In this document: piece after piece, positions 51,369-62,223 of the stretch | How the letters are laid out: each line of letters opens with the position of its first letter | How positions within the stretch are numbered: position 1 is the first letter of the stretch | Assembly (NCBI RefSeq): GCF_023973825.1 | Contig: NC_090120.1 | Coordinates: forward strand, 831,001 to 895,000 | Length of the DNA stretch: 64,000 nt | Direction of reading: 5' to 3' | Source: Plasmodium brasilianum | Taxonomy: Eukaryota; Apicomplexa; Aconoidasida; Haemosporida; Plasmodiidae | Notes under the pieces: model-generated | What the model saw: only the letters and a program-made list of their open reading frames with translations | What the model was told of the DNA's origin: nothing | Database searches by the model: none | Made by a program: the position numbers and the translations under genes

Positions 51369-52403
51369 TATGCAAGTTTGCAGCGCATACTTGTAGAACG
51401 TACATACCTAAGTATGAACTGTGTAAAGAATGTACATTTGGTATGTGACTATGTGCATATTCAAGCATGTGATGATGTGCAATATACACATACGTGCTAA
51501 TGTAGGTATGCCGTTCGTTTGTGTAATTTTTTTTTTTTTTTTTCTCTTTTTTCTTTTAAGAAAAATTGAAAATTTTTATACAAATTTAATCCATACAGTG
51601 AAAAGGTTTAGTTCCTTTTCTACTCTTGCTGAAAAAAGTGGAGCTAACCCACATAACATGTAAGTTAATTTTTCGTATGTTTTTCCTACTCTTCGTTTTT
51701 GAAGAAAGTAAGAATAATTTTGTTTAAAATGAGAAATATTTTTTTTTTTTTTTTTTTTATTATTATGAATGACAATATTTTCCCTTAATGTCCCTTTTCT
51801 TTATAAAAATATATCTTTATTAAAAGTATAGTTTTTTTTTAATTTATATATGTTTTGTTTTTGAAAAATTTAATGCCTCGGAAGGATAGCGAGTAATACG
51901 AAGTGTATAAATATGAGCATATATTTGTATTATACATACATGTAATACTCTTGTACGTAATACTCTTGTATGTAATACTCTTGTATGTAATACGCTTGTA
52001 CGTAATACGCTTGTACGTAATACGCTTGTACGTAAAACGCTTGTACGTAATACGCTTGTACGTAATACGCTTGTACGTAAAACGCTTGTACGTAATACGC
52101 TTGTACGTAATACGCTTGTATGTAATACGCTTGTACGTAATACGCTTGTATGTAATATTCGTGCAATCATTACTCGTGTGTTTGTTATTAATGTGGGTAC
52201 ATTTTGTATACATACAGCATGCTTTTAACGAAATGAGGAGAGCGTCAAAATAGTAGGAAATGATTAAATGTCATAATTTTAAAGTAAAATCAAAAGGTAG
52301 CAGTTACACATACTAAATGCATTAGGATATTGAGTTCCCAATATATGTATGTATAATATTTGGTATAAGGGAAAATAAAAAAAAAATTGTTTTCTTCGTT
52401 TTA
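51369..52403. other. Gap between the NUMOD3 gene and LepA
   Basis: It holds an exon-like stretch at 51559-51660 (acceptor ttttaag, an open frame reading KRFSSFSTLAEKSGANPHNM, then a good donor gtaagt or a TAA stop) and the 15-bp array at 51941-52160. Neither is explained by a recognised gene. Confidence 0.5.
51941..52160. repeat. 15-bp minisatellite, about 14 copies
   Basis: Unit tacgcttgtacgtaa, with variants tactcttgtatgtaa at the left and aacgcttgtacgtaa internally. Because 15 is a multiple of 3 and few stops occur, frames are open on both strands (minus: YVQAY / ITYKR / VLRTS). Confidence 0.93.
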
Positions 52404-55400
52404 ATGATTTATACTGTAGTTAATAGAAGGAGATCATCATTATTACGATCATCAACAGCATCAACAGCATCAACATCATCATCGCCATCATCATTATTAT
52501 TATTATCATTATGCGTTTTTATATTTCTCCTTTTCTTATATAACTTTGACTGTGCGTGTGAAGCTAAATGGAGCATAAGAGAAAATGTGTACTTAATTAT
52601 TAATTGTTCAGGTAGAAGAAAAAATAGAGGGTATTTTAAAAAAAAAGACTACTTGAAAAGTAGACAGGATAAAAGTTATAACGTGCAAAAAAAATATAAT
52701 AATAAGGATAATGATAGTAATGATAGTGATAATAAATACAATAACGTAGTTAAAAAGGAAGCTTTCGCTCTTTTTTACATTAAATATTTTAAATTATCCT
52801 TATTATTATATAATAAGGGGAAAAAAAGGGAAAAAGGAAAACGTTACACAATTAACTCCTACAATAGTTCGTATTATATTGACAATGGAACAAACTTGAA
52901 CGAAGCAAAAATAGGTGATAAGAATAACACACAATGGGGTATTGAACCACATGGAAGTCTAAGCAGATGGGAAAAAGACGACAATAATAACACGATTAAT
53001 AAAAGCAGTGCAAAAGAAATGCAGGCGTGTATGGAAGACGTTAATAAGGGTGATATAATAACAAATATGACAAATATGACAAATACAGCAAATACAGCAA
53101 ATACAATAAAAGTAGAGCAAAAAAATATCAGAAATTTTTGCATACTGGCACACATTGATAGTGGAAAGTCAACCCTAGCTGACAGATTTTTAGAATTAAC
53201 GAATACCATAAAAAAGAAAAGGATGCAAGATCAATATTTAGATATGATGTCGTTAGAAAGGGAAAAGGGTATAACAATTAAATTGAAGGCAGTAAGGATG
53301 AGTTACCATAATTATATTTTCAATTTAATTGATACCCCAGGACATTTTGATTTTTATCATGAAGTTAAGAGATCGTTAAATGTATGTGAAGGAGCTATTC
53401 TGTTAATTGATGGAAATAAAGGTATTCAGTCACAAACTCTTAACATCTTTTTAGAATTAAAAAAACATAATATAAAAATAATTCCTGTTATAAATAAAAT
53501 AGATTTAAACACATGCATGTATGATAAAATAAAAGATGATTTAATAAAAAAGTTTTATTTCAAAAATGAGGAAATTTTAAAAATTTCAGCGAAATTTGGT
53601 TACCATGTAAAAGATTTATTTCAAAAAATAATAACAGATATTCCATATCCTACTATTAATTCTAATAGTTTTTTTAGGGGAATTGTTTTTGACTCATTTT
53701 TTGATAAATATAAAGGAGTAGTATTAATTATCAAAGTTCTAAATGGAAATTTAAAAAAAAAAACAGAAATATTTTGTATAAATAGTGAAAAGTCTTATAT
53801 TATTCAAGAAGTTGGTTACCTTGTACCCGAGATGAAACAGACTCAAGAAATAAAACAAGGAGATATTGCATACCTTTGCTCTAATATAAGAAATTGTAAT
53901 GATATTCAAATTAGCGAAACGATAATTAATAAGGACATAGTAAAACTGAAAGGACAAAAAAAGACATTTGTGGTAAATTCGAAAATATTAAACATTGGAA
54001 ATTTATATGCTAATGTAAAAAAGGAGGATACACTTTTGCGCTGTTCTGATGAGAATTATTCAAATGAAAATAGCTCCTCCTGTAAATTGGTTACACAAAA
54101 GTTTAATGATGATGAGGGGGAAGTGAAAAAGATCGACTTGAATAATTGGTGTAATAAAAGCTTGAGTGATGAGAAGCAAAAGATATTTGAAAATGGGGTA
54201 CAAAAGAATAATGTGTGCGTAACTACCCTTGATGAGGATCGAACGTGTACTGAGGAGACGATAAAAGATGGACCCTCGAAAAAATTGGATGATTTTAAAG
54301 AAGAAAAGGAAATAAATATAAAACAAATTGCAGCAACAAAAGTAGACGTTTCCTACCCATCCGTATACTGTAATATATACAGTGTTAATGATAAAAAATC
54401 GAATGAATTGCATATGGCTTTGAACAAGTTAAAACTGAATGATTCTTCCTTTTCTTTTAAAATTGACATCTGTGAAACTTTAGGAAAGGGCTTTAAATGT
54501 GGTTTTAATGGCTTACTGCATTTAAACATAATACAAGAGAGGATTAAAAGAGAGTATAACATAGAAACTATTGTTACAGCTCCCTCCGTGAATTACTTAG
54601 TGAGAGTGAAGGAAAAATACATTGACAAAAGGTTAAAACAAAAACTGATAGAGAAAAATTTTGACATAAGTAACGTTCATATAGACACAAGGAGGGGGGG
54701 TAACGGCACAAAGGGGATGGATAGTGGCAATGAAGAGATGAACAGAGGCGAGGTAGAGATGGATAGTGGCGAAGAAGAGATGAACAGAGGCGAGGTAGAG
54801 ATGGATAGTGGCGAGGAAGAGATGAACAGAGGAGAGGTAGAGATGGACGGATGCGAAGATGAAGATGTGGATAGTACCCTAAAATGCGTGAGTGGTGATG
54901 GAAAAAATGATTTTTCCGAAGGGCTCTTTTTCATGACGAGCAACGTGAATGACATTCCTCAAAGGAATTATGTGAAATGCATTTATGAACCGTATGTAAA
55001 AACTAATATCATTGCACCGGTGGAGTACCAGAAACATATATTAAGAGAATGCTTTAATAGAAGGGGTATTTTTATTAAAAAAGATATTGTTAATGATCAA
55101 ATAATATTTTTTTTCGAGATGCCCTTATCTGAAATTCTTATTAACTTTATAGATGATATTAAATCACAGACCAAAGGATATGGATCAATGAGTTACGAAA
55201 ATTATGTTATATATAAAGAAAGCGATTTATACAAAATTAATATTTACATAAATCATAAATGTATCGATTCTTTATCATTCATATCCCATAAACTTAACTA
55301 TTATGAAAAAGCAAGAAACATTGTTTTAAAATTAAAAAATTTAATCAATCCTCATCAATTTCTTATTGTTATTCAAGCAGCAGTTGGGACTAAGGTTTTT

Positions 55401-55583
55401 GTTTCAGAAAAAATAAAACCACTAAAGAAAAATGTTACAGCGAAATGTTATGGGGGTGATATTACAAGAAGGAGGAAGTTAATAGAAAAACAAAATGAAG
55501 GGAAGAAAAAAATGTTTAACATAGGAAAGGTAAAATTATCTCCAAATATATTTACCAAATTGTTTGATTTGAAAGGCAACTGA
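52404..55583 (+). CDS. lepA: Apicoplast elongation factor 4 (LepA) GTPase, 1059 aa
   Basis: LepA/EF4 is a ribosomal translocase-like GTPase; in Plasmodium it is nuclear-encoded and serves the apicoplast. The N-terminus has a Ser-rich start, a hydrophobic segment (LLLLSLCVFIFLLFLYNFDC), then a Lys/Asn-rich transit-like region. The G domain starts near residue 245: G1 AHIDSGKST (bacterial AHIDHGKST), EREKGITIK, G3 IDTPGHFDFYHEVKRSL with the catalytic His, and G4 NKIDL. The LepA-specific parts are SSFSFKIDICETLGKGFKCG / FNGLLHLNIIQERIKREYNI and the C-terminal domain GTKVFVSEKIKPLKKNVTAK, then CYGGDITRRRKLIEKQNEGK. Length is 1059 aa against about 600 for bacterial LepA. The excess is the leader, a roughly 120-residue insert between domains II and III, and a Met/Glu-rich repeat insert before NYVKCIYEPYVK. 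Single exon. Confidence 0.96.
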   Translation: MIYTVVNRRRSSLLRSSTASTASTSSSPSSLLLLSLCVFIFLLFLYNFDCACEAKWSIRENVYLIINCSGRRKNRGYFKKKDYLKSRQDKSYNVQKKYNNKDNDSNDSDNKYNNVVKKEAFALFYIKYFKLSLLLYNKGKKREKGKRYTINSYNSSYYIDNGTNLNEAKIGDKNNTQWGIEPHGSLSRWEKDDNNNTINKSSAKEMQACMEDVNKGDIITNMTNMTNTANTANTIKVEQKNIRNFCILAHIDSGKSTLADRFLELTNTIKKKRMQDQYLDMMSLEREKGITIKLKAVRMSYHNYIFNLIDTPGHFDFYHEVKRSLNVCEGAILLIDGNKGIQSQTLNIFLELKKHNIKIIPVINKIDLNTCMYDKIKDDLIKKFYFKNEEILKISAKFGYHVKDLFQKIITDIPYPTINSNSFFRGIVFDSFFDKYKGVVLIIKVLNGNLKKKTEIFCINSEKSYIIQEVGYLVPEMKQTQEIKQGDIAYLCSNIRNCNDIQISETIINKDIVKLKGQKKTFVVNSKILNIGNLYANVKKEDTLLRCSDENYSNENSSSCKLVTQKFNDDEGEVKKIDLNNWCNKSLSDEKQKIFENGVQKNNVCVTTLDEDRTCTEETIKDGPSKKLDDFKEEKEINIKQIAATKVDVSYPSVYCNIYSVNDKKSNELHMALNKLKLNDSSFSFKIDICETLGKGFKCGFNGLLHLNIIQERIKREYNIETIVTAPSVNYLVRVKEKYIDKRLKQKLIEKNFDISNVHIDTRRGGNGTKGMDSGNEEMNRGEVEMDSGEEEMNRGEVEMDSGEEEMNRGEVEMDGCEDEDVDSTLKCVSGDGKNDFSEGLFFMTSNVNDIPQRNYVKCIYEPYVKTNIIAPVEYQKHILRECFNRRGIFIKKDIVNDQIIFFFEMPLSEILINFIDDIKSQTKGYGSMSYENYVIYKESDLYKINIYINHKCIDSLSFISHKLNYYEKARNIVLKLKNLINPHQFLIVIQAAVGTKVFVSEKIKPLKKNVTAKCYGGDITRRRKLIEKQNEGKKKMFNIGKVKLSPNIFTKLFDLKGN
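54720..54845 (+). repeat. 42-bp coding repeat in LepA, three copies
   Basis: Three tandem units code DSG(N/E)EEMNRGEVEM. The repeat sits in an insert of the conserved LepA fold, between the IDTRRGG and VNDIPQRNY segments, so it should form a surface loop. Confidence 0.93.
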
Positions 55584-55637
55584 AAAGCGGCTTTCCGAAA
55601 TGATTTGGGAAATATTTGAGAAGTGGGGGTCAATATA

Positions 55638-55671
<34 letters not shown>

Positions 55672-56150
55672 TGTTGGCATAAAAAAGAGATATAAAGGTT
55701 CGGTGTAATTTAAAAAAAAATAAACCACGTCACGCTTATAAAAGGATGAAGATTAGATAACAAAACAAAAAAAAAAAAAAAAAAGAGAAATGGGACGAAA
55801 AGAAACAAAAATAACGAAATGGGACGAAAAGAAACAAAAATAACGAAATGGGACAAAAACTGAAAAAAGAGTTTACTGTGTAGTGACACTTGCTGGCGAA
55901 ATCACATTAACATGTACACGTACGTGCCTTACGAATTCCCTTTTGTGAGACCATGTTGATATGTCTAAAATTATTTTTTTCGTTTTCTTCGTTTTTTCCG
56001 TTTTTCCGTTTTTCCGTTTTTCCGTTTTTCCGTTTTTTCCGTTTTCTCCATTTTTCCTTTTCTGGGAATCGCTAAAAGAGCAACAAAAGGTGGGTGCCCT
56101 TCTATTATTATATGTAGCTGCATTACGTATACATAAAATTTTACGCGTTG
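55584..56150. other. Convergent gap between LepA and the two-TM protein
   Basis: AT-rich. It contains a 29-bp repeat (55787-55859, about 2.5 copies of gaaatgggacgaaaagaaac plus aaaaataac) and a cgtttttc run at about 55980-56045. No coding sequence seen. Confidence 0.6.
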
Positions 56151-56942
56151 TTAATATTTTTTTTTTTTTTTTTGTGATAATTCTCTCCTTACAAAATAAA
56201 TTCTTTTTTTCAGCAAAAAAGACAAAAATAAAAACAAGCTACATGAAAACATATAAATAGGAAACAAATTATTAATATCATATGAACTTAATAATTTTTT
56301 ATTATTTTTTGAAGGCGCACAATTTTTATGTATATGTTCTAAATTCTCTGGGTCATTATGCATATCAACATTTTCTTTTTTAGCTTCTTTATTTTGGTCT
56401 AATTCCAACTTATTTTGTTTCTCTTTGTTTAAAAAATTGTTTCCAGTTGGTCTACTTAAACCCGTTAAATTACTCAATTTCTTTTTTATACCAACTAGCC
56501 AACTTTTAAGTTTATTAAGTAATTTATATTTTGAGATAACATCATTTTCATAAATATATATTAACGGTTCAGAATGTTTAATATTGTATGGATCGTAGGA
56601 AATGGAAATATCTTTTTCCTTACTTGCTTGATCAAAAATATTTTGTGTATATTCATTTACTTCAACATTTTTGCACTGTTTATTGTTTCGGGATATACTA
56701 ACATAAATTTTATACTCTTTATTACTTTGAACTATTTCATTATTTACATAAAAATAATATTTTATATTTAAATAATATGCACCTTGAAAAAAGTTCCTTG
56801 AACATTTCAGTGTAACATTTTCAATATAACCATTTGTTTTTTCCCATTTTCCCTTTTTCCAATTTTCGTAAATTAAGTATGAGCTTAGGGTCAAGCCGTA
56901 AGAACCGACTACAAGGGGTAGGACAGTTCTCACTGTTTCCAT
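56151..56942 (-). CDS. Two-TM protein with DUF3592-like pattern, 263 aa
   Basis: ATG at 56942 (METVRTVLPLVVGSYGLTLS). The longer frame upstream is CATA-repeat sequence, and 'tatgcag' just before the ATG could be an acceptor, so a 5' exon is possible. An N-terminal hydrophobic segment (VLPLVVGSYGLTLSSYLIY) is followed by WEKTNGYIENVTLKCSRNFF, YYLNIKYYFYVNNEIVQS, then ISYDPYNIKHSEPLIYIYEN. This W...G.I......Y....Y.Y.VN......S.......Y.P..P order resembles DUF3592-type membrane proteins. A charged linker follows, then a C-terminal TM (FPIYMFSCSLFLFLSFLL) and a Lys-rich tail. Function is unknown; ER or other endomembrane location is an inference from the two TMs. Confidence 0.68.
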   Translation of the reverse strand: METVRTVLPLVVGSYGLTLSSYLIYENWKKGKWEKTNGYIENVTLKCSRNFFQGAYYLNIKYYFYVNNEIVQSNKEYKIYVSISRNNKQCKNVEVNEYTQNIFDQASKEKDISISYDPYNIKHSEPLIYIYENDVISKYKLLNKLKSWLVGIKKKLSNLTGLSRPTGNNFLNKEKQNKLELDQNKEAKKENVDMHNDPENLEHIHKNCAPSKNNKKLLSSYDINNLFPIYMFSCSLFLFLSFLLKKRIYFVRRELSQKKKKKY

Positions 56943-58412
56943 TTCTGCATAGAAAAGTGCGCATATGCATATATAAACGCATGTGGATATACATACATGT
57001 ACGTATACACACGTACATATACAGATATATACATAAATGAATAAGTTATCAAGGACCACTAGTAGGGTACCATTTTACCATGCACCTATTTTTAAGAACA
57101 TTTTACTGTATAGCAAGTTATGCCTTGCTTCATTATCCTTTTTTTGTCCTTTACCTTTTCATGTCATTTTTTTTTTTTTTTTTTTTTTGATAACTTAGAA
57201 CATTTTCTCCTTTTCCAGTTGTATACTTGTAACTATTAGTTCTTTTATTGATAACGTATTTTATATTTCTATATCTTTTTTTTTCTTTTTTTTTTTTACG
57301 ATATAAGAGGTTGCACAGGTTTTATTCACAAAATCCAACAAATTTGTATGTTATAAAATTTCATTTTATTTTATTTCTTTTTTTTTTAACACGTAAGAAT
57401 TTCAATCATTTTTAATATTACTTAAGTGTTATTAACAAGTTTCTTAATGCGTTTTTCTGCAGAATAATGAAGAGGAATATTAGCTTCAGAAAAATTATAT
57501 CATTCTAGCATGGCAAAAAGAAAAAAATATCTCTACATATAAATGAAAATATTTCCTTATACAAATTAGCTCTACTACAGCTGCTAGCACTAATAGCCAT
57601 TTTTACACAAAAAAAAAAAAAAAAAAGAAAAGAAAAAAATCGCTATAAATTTCCATTTTCATCATTACAATTACGGAAATTTTTTTTTTTTTTCTAAACG
57701 ATTCGATTTACAAATTTTTTAAGAACTCGACACATTTAAATATATAAAAATGATCTTTTCTATGAAACTTTTTAATTGTCGCAGTAGGAATATAAATTTT
57801 TATTATTTACATTAATTATTTTTATTTAAATCCCCCTTTTCATGTCTATATTTCACATTTATAAATACTTATATATGGATATAACACATATATACGTATA
57901 CAAATCTCTAATGGGTTAATTATTAAGGACTTGAAAAAAATAGGAGTAACACGTGTATGTGTAAAATAAAAGGAATGCATAGGTGGAAAAGGGTAAATCA
58001 GTTAAAAATATTTTTCCGGAATGTTCTCTTTTTTTATGTAAGATATAACAAAAAAAAAAAAAAAAAAAATACATATATATATATATATACAGAACTGTGG
58101 TAATAATAAAAACAATTGTGATATATATCTTTTTATCACGTGTTCGAGAATGAGCGAAAAAAAAAAAAATTCTCTTTAAACATGAATAATTCTTAATTAA
58201 AAAAAAGGATTGTCAATTTGAAAAGATGAAAAAATTTCACTTAACAATACATAATATGCACTTCTTCATTTATATATATTATGCTTATACCTTTTTTGTA
58301 AGTTTTTTACATCTTACTTGTGCTCATGTTTGATGACAAAGTTTCTGCAAAAAAATTAAAATCGTTACTCAAGCAATATAAAAGATGGTACTTCGAAAAC
58401 AAGTGTATACTT
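56943..58412. other. Intergenic between the two-TM gene and falstatin
   Basis: AT-rich with many homopolymers and a TA tract near 58072-58090. No open frame with support. Confidence 0.6.
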
Positions 58413-60302
58413 TTATGCTACATTCAAATGGAGAATTTTTGTGTTTGCATTTCTAGTTGGGTCAAAGGGTCTATAATATGCAAAAACAACATAAAATGTT
58501 CCTTCTACATGTGCTTTAACTTTACTTTGCACCATTCCTAAACCTCCAACTAATCCTCCTATATGTTTATATGCTCTAGGCTTACTATTATTATCTTGTT
58601 GTGTTTGCAACTGATCATCAGAATTGGTTCCACTGGTACCATCATTGTTCATTTGGGGTTTTTCAATAGCTTTTGGTTGTGTTACTGAAATATCCCTTGA
58701 AAAAAAAGATTTTGTAACTTTTTTTGTAGGAAAATGTGAGGGTTCTATATTAGGCATAGTTTTATGCACTCCTAACATTGCCCATATATATCCATTTCCA
58801 TGAACTGCTTCTAACTGTACACACAAAATTTTTTTTGCACTTAACTCATAATTTATAACCTCTACATTAGTATTATGTAAAATATCTCCTAAATATACTG
58901 TAGCTTCACATGGTTCATTTCCTGTCAATTCGTATCTTCGATCTTCATCTGATACTTCAACTAAAATGTCTGAAATTTTTTGTGGCATGAAATTATCAGG
59001 AATATTTCCAATTCTTGCCTGTTCATAATTTTCTCCTCCAGTTTTTTGCTCTTCCTGTAAATCGTTTTCCATACTATATGTTGAATCAATGAATGATGGA
59101 CTATACACTGATGATAGTAGAAGTGGAGCACTATTTGAGTTTACGTCTGTATCTTCTATATCGTTCGAATTTTCGGGTTTACTATTACAACTGGCGCTGC
59201 TACCGGATGATGCAGATGATTTATCTAAATTATCCTTTTCGTCTGATTCTTGGTTATTTAATTTCTTTCTAATTAATAAAACAGAACCTTGATTCTCCTT
59301 AGTATTATTTGAATTACTTATGTAACTGTACGGTATTATGGTAAAGTTTGATGGGGACATGCTTTGAAAGATACTTCTAGCAATATCAAGCCAATTATTC
59401 TGATTTACTATATCAAAAGTAAACGTTCTATTATCTACGGGGCATATGGATAGGAATAAAAAAATGTGTCTGTATGTGTGTTTGCACAGACGCATGGCGC
59501 GTACACATACATACATACGTAATACACACAAATATACACGCATAATACATACACACATAATACATATACACATAATACATATACACATAATACATATACA
59601 CATAATACATATACACATAATACATACATACATACATACGTTTCTAAGTACACTTATTATGGTGAAAAAAATAACAAATAACTAGAGAACAAACGATCGA
59701 ATGAACATGAGACTATGAAAACGTAAAAACAAGGTAATGACTTTTTCATGTAATAACTGATATAATATCCCCCAATTAATTAAACTCAAAACACATAGAA
59801 CAAAAAAATAAATGACAAAAAACTTAAATATAAAAAAATTGATAAAAGATAAAACATTGGTATATGGACAAACATATTTGTTCTTAATCACATTATGATG
59901 TTAATGTTGTATGCTTTTCTAAAACTGTTTAAAAAATATTTCACATGTAAAAACATTCAAATTATGGCTTTTTTTTTTTTTTTTTTTCATTTCATCTAGA
60001 AAAATATTGGTAGCGAAATTTTAATATGAATATATACATGGGGTTCAAAGAAAAAGTCGTTATAACAATTGAAAGCATGGAGCATTTTGCATGTAAGAAG
60101 CTAGAATATTTGTATATATATTTACAAATACAAAAGTAAACGGATTAATATAAATTTTTATTCGCGTACATGGAGATAAGTGCAGTAACATTTATAGTAA
60201 TACGTATATTGCGAATATAATTCAAGTAACGAATTAAATATTATTCTTGTGCCATAACTGCAACAATCAGTTTTTTTGCAAAACAACCTATTTTCATTTT
60301 AA

Positions 60303-60351
<49 letters not shown>

Positions 60352-60650
60352 AACATATTTTATAAAGCAACTATTTTCGCGTATTAAAAAAATGTACTTA
60401 CATACACATATATACATAAGTACATACTTAAATACACAAATATATATATTTATATATGGATACATTTACTTATACATATAAAAGAATTCTTCTGCAAAAT
60501 ATAAATATGTGGTCGTGGTAAATATATATAAATTACGTTGTTTTTTATTTGTTTTTTTCCATAAAACAATTTCTTATCATAGTTACCTGAACACTTTGTC
60601 AGAAAGGCTGTGGACGAGCAAAGGATAAAAAGGAAGTTTAAAATATTCAT
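58413..60650 (-). CDS. ICP: Falstatin / inhibitor of cysteine proteases (ICP), two exons, 361 aa
   Basis: Exon 1 is 60650-60587, a signal peptide (MNILNFLFILCSSTAFLTKC). Exon 2 is 59434-58413. The junction is TCA G|gtaact ... ccccgtag|AT AAT and the phases match. It is a chagasin-family inhibitor of papain-like proteases (falcipains and host cathepsins/calpains), secreted by blood-stage and sporozoite parasites. The C-terminal half carries the inhibitor fold: the ELTGNEPCEATVYLGDI strand region, LCVQLEAVHGNGYIWAML (the GxGxxW loop), and TFYVVFAYYRPFDP (the RPF loop seen as RPW/F in chagasins). The N-terminal half after FTFDIVNQNNWLDIARSIFQ is Ser/Asn-rich and unconserved, as in Plasmodium ICPs. 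The frame before 59434 is intron with a 15-bp CATA-type array, not coding. Confidence 0.93.
59541..59630. repeat. 15-bp array in the falstatin intron
   Basis: About six units of cataatacatataca, flanked by CATA runs. Both strands read open across it (for example CVYVL on minus), which creates false N-terminal extensions of the falstatin frame. Confidence 0.9.
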
Positions 60651-60744
60651 ACTGCGAAACAATGAATATTATTTTTTATAATATAAAATTTGAGGGGTTG
60701 AATATAAAATATTTTTTAAAAAAAAGAACACAGAAGAAAAATGT

Positions 60745-60797
<53 letters not shown>

Positions 60798-62223
60798 ATT
60801 ATATAAATTTAAAAAAAAAAAAAAAACATAATAATGCTTAAATTTTTCTCCAATAAACAATTTTTCTGTTTTAATATTTAAAAAAATGCCTCAAAAAAAT
60901 TTTTATGGGAAGTCGACAATTCATTTAATAATTCAAAAATAAAAAAATATATCACTATTTAACCTATTTTATATATGTTTATTTATGTATTGTATATATT
61001 TATGTATTGTATTATTTATGTATTAACTATATTTATTTATGTATATATAAATGTTCATGTATATATTAAATATATATATGTACAAGTATTTACATGTATT
61101 TATTTTCACATATATATATTTAATAATATGCAATAGCTTGTGCAAATTTTTTTAAGTACTTTCTGAATTGCAAAAAGCAGTAGAGCTTAACGCTCACCTC
61201 AAAAAATTCCTATTTTGCACGTTTTCAATTTTGGAAAGATAAAATAAAATAAAGCGAAATCGTATTATTATACATTTATGTATTTGAAGCGCTTATTTAT
61301 TTTATTTCATTTTTTACACAAAAAATACGTATATAATAATATAAGATGACGAGGAAGGAATTTTGCCAGTATTTTTTATTCTTGTTATTACTGTAATATT
61401 TTTTATGTATTAATTTATATAACACTTAATTATCGCATAGTTCAAAAAAAAAAAAAAAATTCTACATAAACATTAAATAGTGCTATTTACAATATGGAAA
61501 TGTAAAATGTTTGTATACATGCATTTGTTTATTTATTTGTTCATTTGTATATCTGTTTATTTATTTGTTCATTTGTATATCTGTTTATTTATTTGTTCAT
61601 TTGTATATCTGTTTATTTATTTGTTCATTTGTATATCTGTTTATTTATTTGTTCATTTGTTTATTTGTTTATTTGTTTATTTTTGTTTAGTTACTTCTTT
61701 TGTTTAAAAATGATTTTTGATTAATGTATGTGTTTTTTTTCCATTAAACATTAAATTGTCTTGTAGCTTAAGCTCCTTTAATCCCATGCAGCATATTTAA
61801 ATGGTTACCCCTCCACCACAAAAAAAAAATATAAGCATATAAATTAATTTTTACATGCATGTTTTATTATTTATTTAATTATGTTTGAGGGGAAAGTAAA
61901 CCCAAATGGACGAAAAAAGAAAAAAATGGGGCAGAATAATAAAGGAAGGGTGAATAAACTTTGAAAAGGAAAAAATATTTTAAAAAAAAGAGGGAACAAT
62001 TTGAAAAATGAGGGCCAAAAATTGAACAAAATAGTTAAAAATAATAAAAAAAAAAAAAATCTAACAAAATGTTCGCAAAAGGATTTGAAAAACAAAGACT
62101 TGTAAAACTACCAGAATACCAAATAAAAGTGCTACAGCTTTAAAAAAGTCTTAAGGGAAATTTAAAAATTTTCATGTGAAACGGGAAGGGGAAAAAATAG
62201 GGAACTATTATATGAAGCCATCC
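60651..62223. other. Intergenic between falstatin and the right-edge gene
   Basis: AT-rich, with TA tracts at 60745-60790, TATTTATGT-type repeats at 60980-61050 and a 28-bp minisatellite at 61526-61660. No gene supported. Confidence 0.6.
61526..61660. repeat. 28-bp minisatellite, four to five copies
   Basis: Unit ctgtttatttatttgttcat plus ttgtatat, repeated exactly at 28-base spacing, then decaying into a (tttgtttat)n run to about 61690. Confidence 0.92.

Noticed and set aside
51839..52253. Four open frames over the 15-bp array, both strands
   Set aside because: The unit length is a multiple of 3 without stops; composition is purely that of the repeat.
59435..59633. N-terminal extension of falstatin coding CIMCICIM repeats
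   Set aside because: It is an intronic 15-bp CATA-type array; a proper signal-peptide exon exists at 60587-60650.
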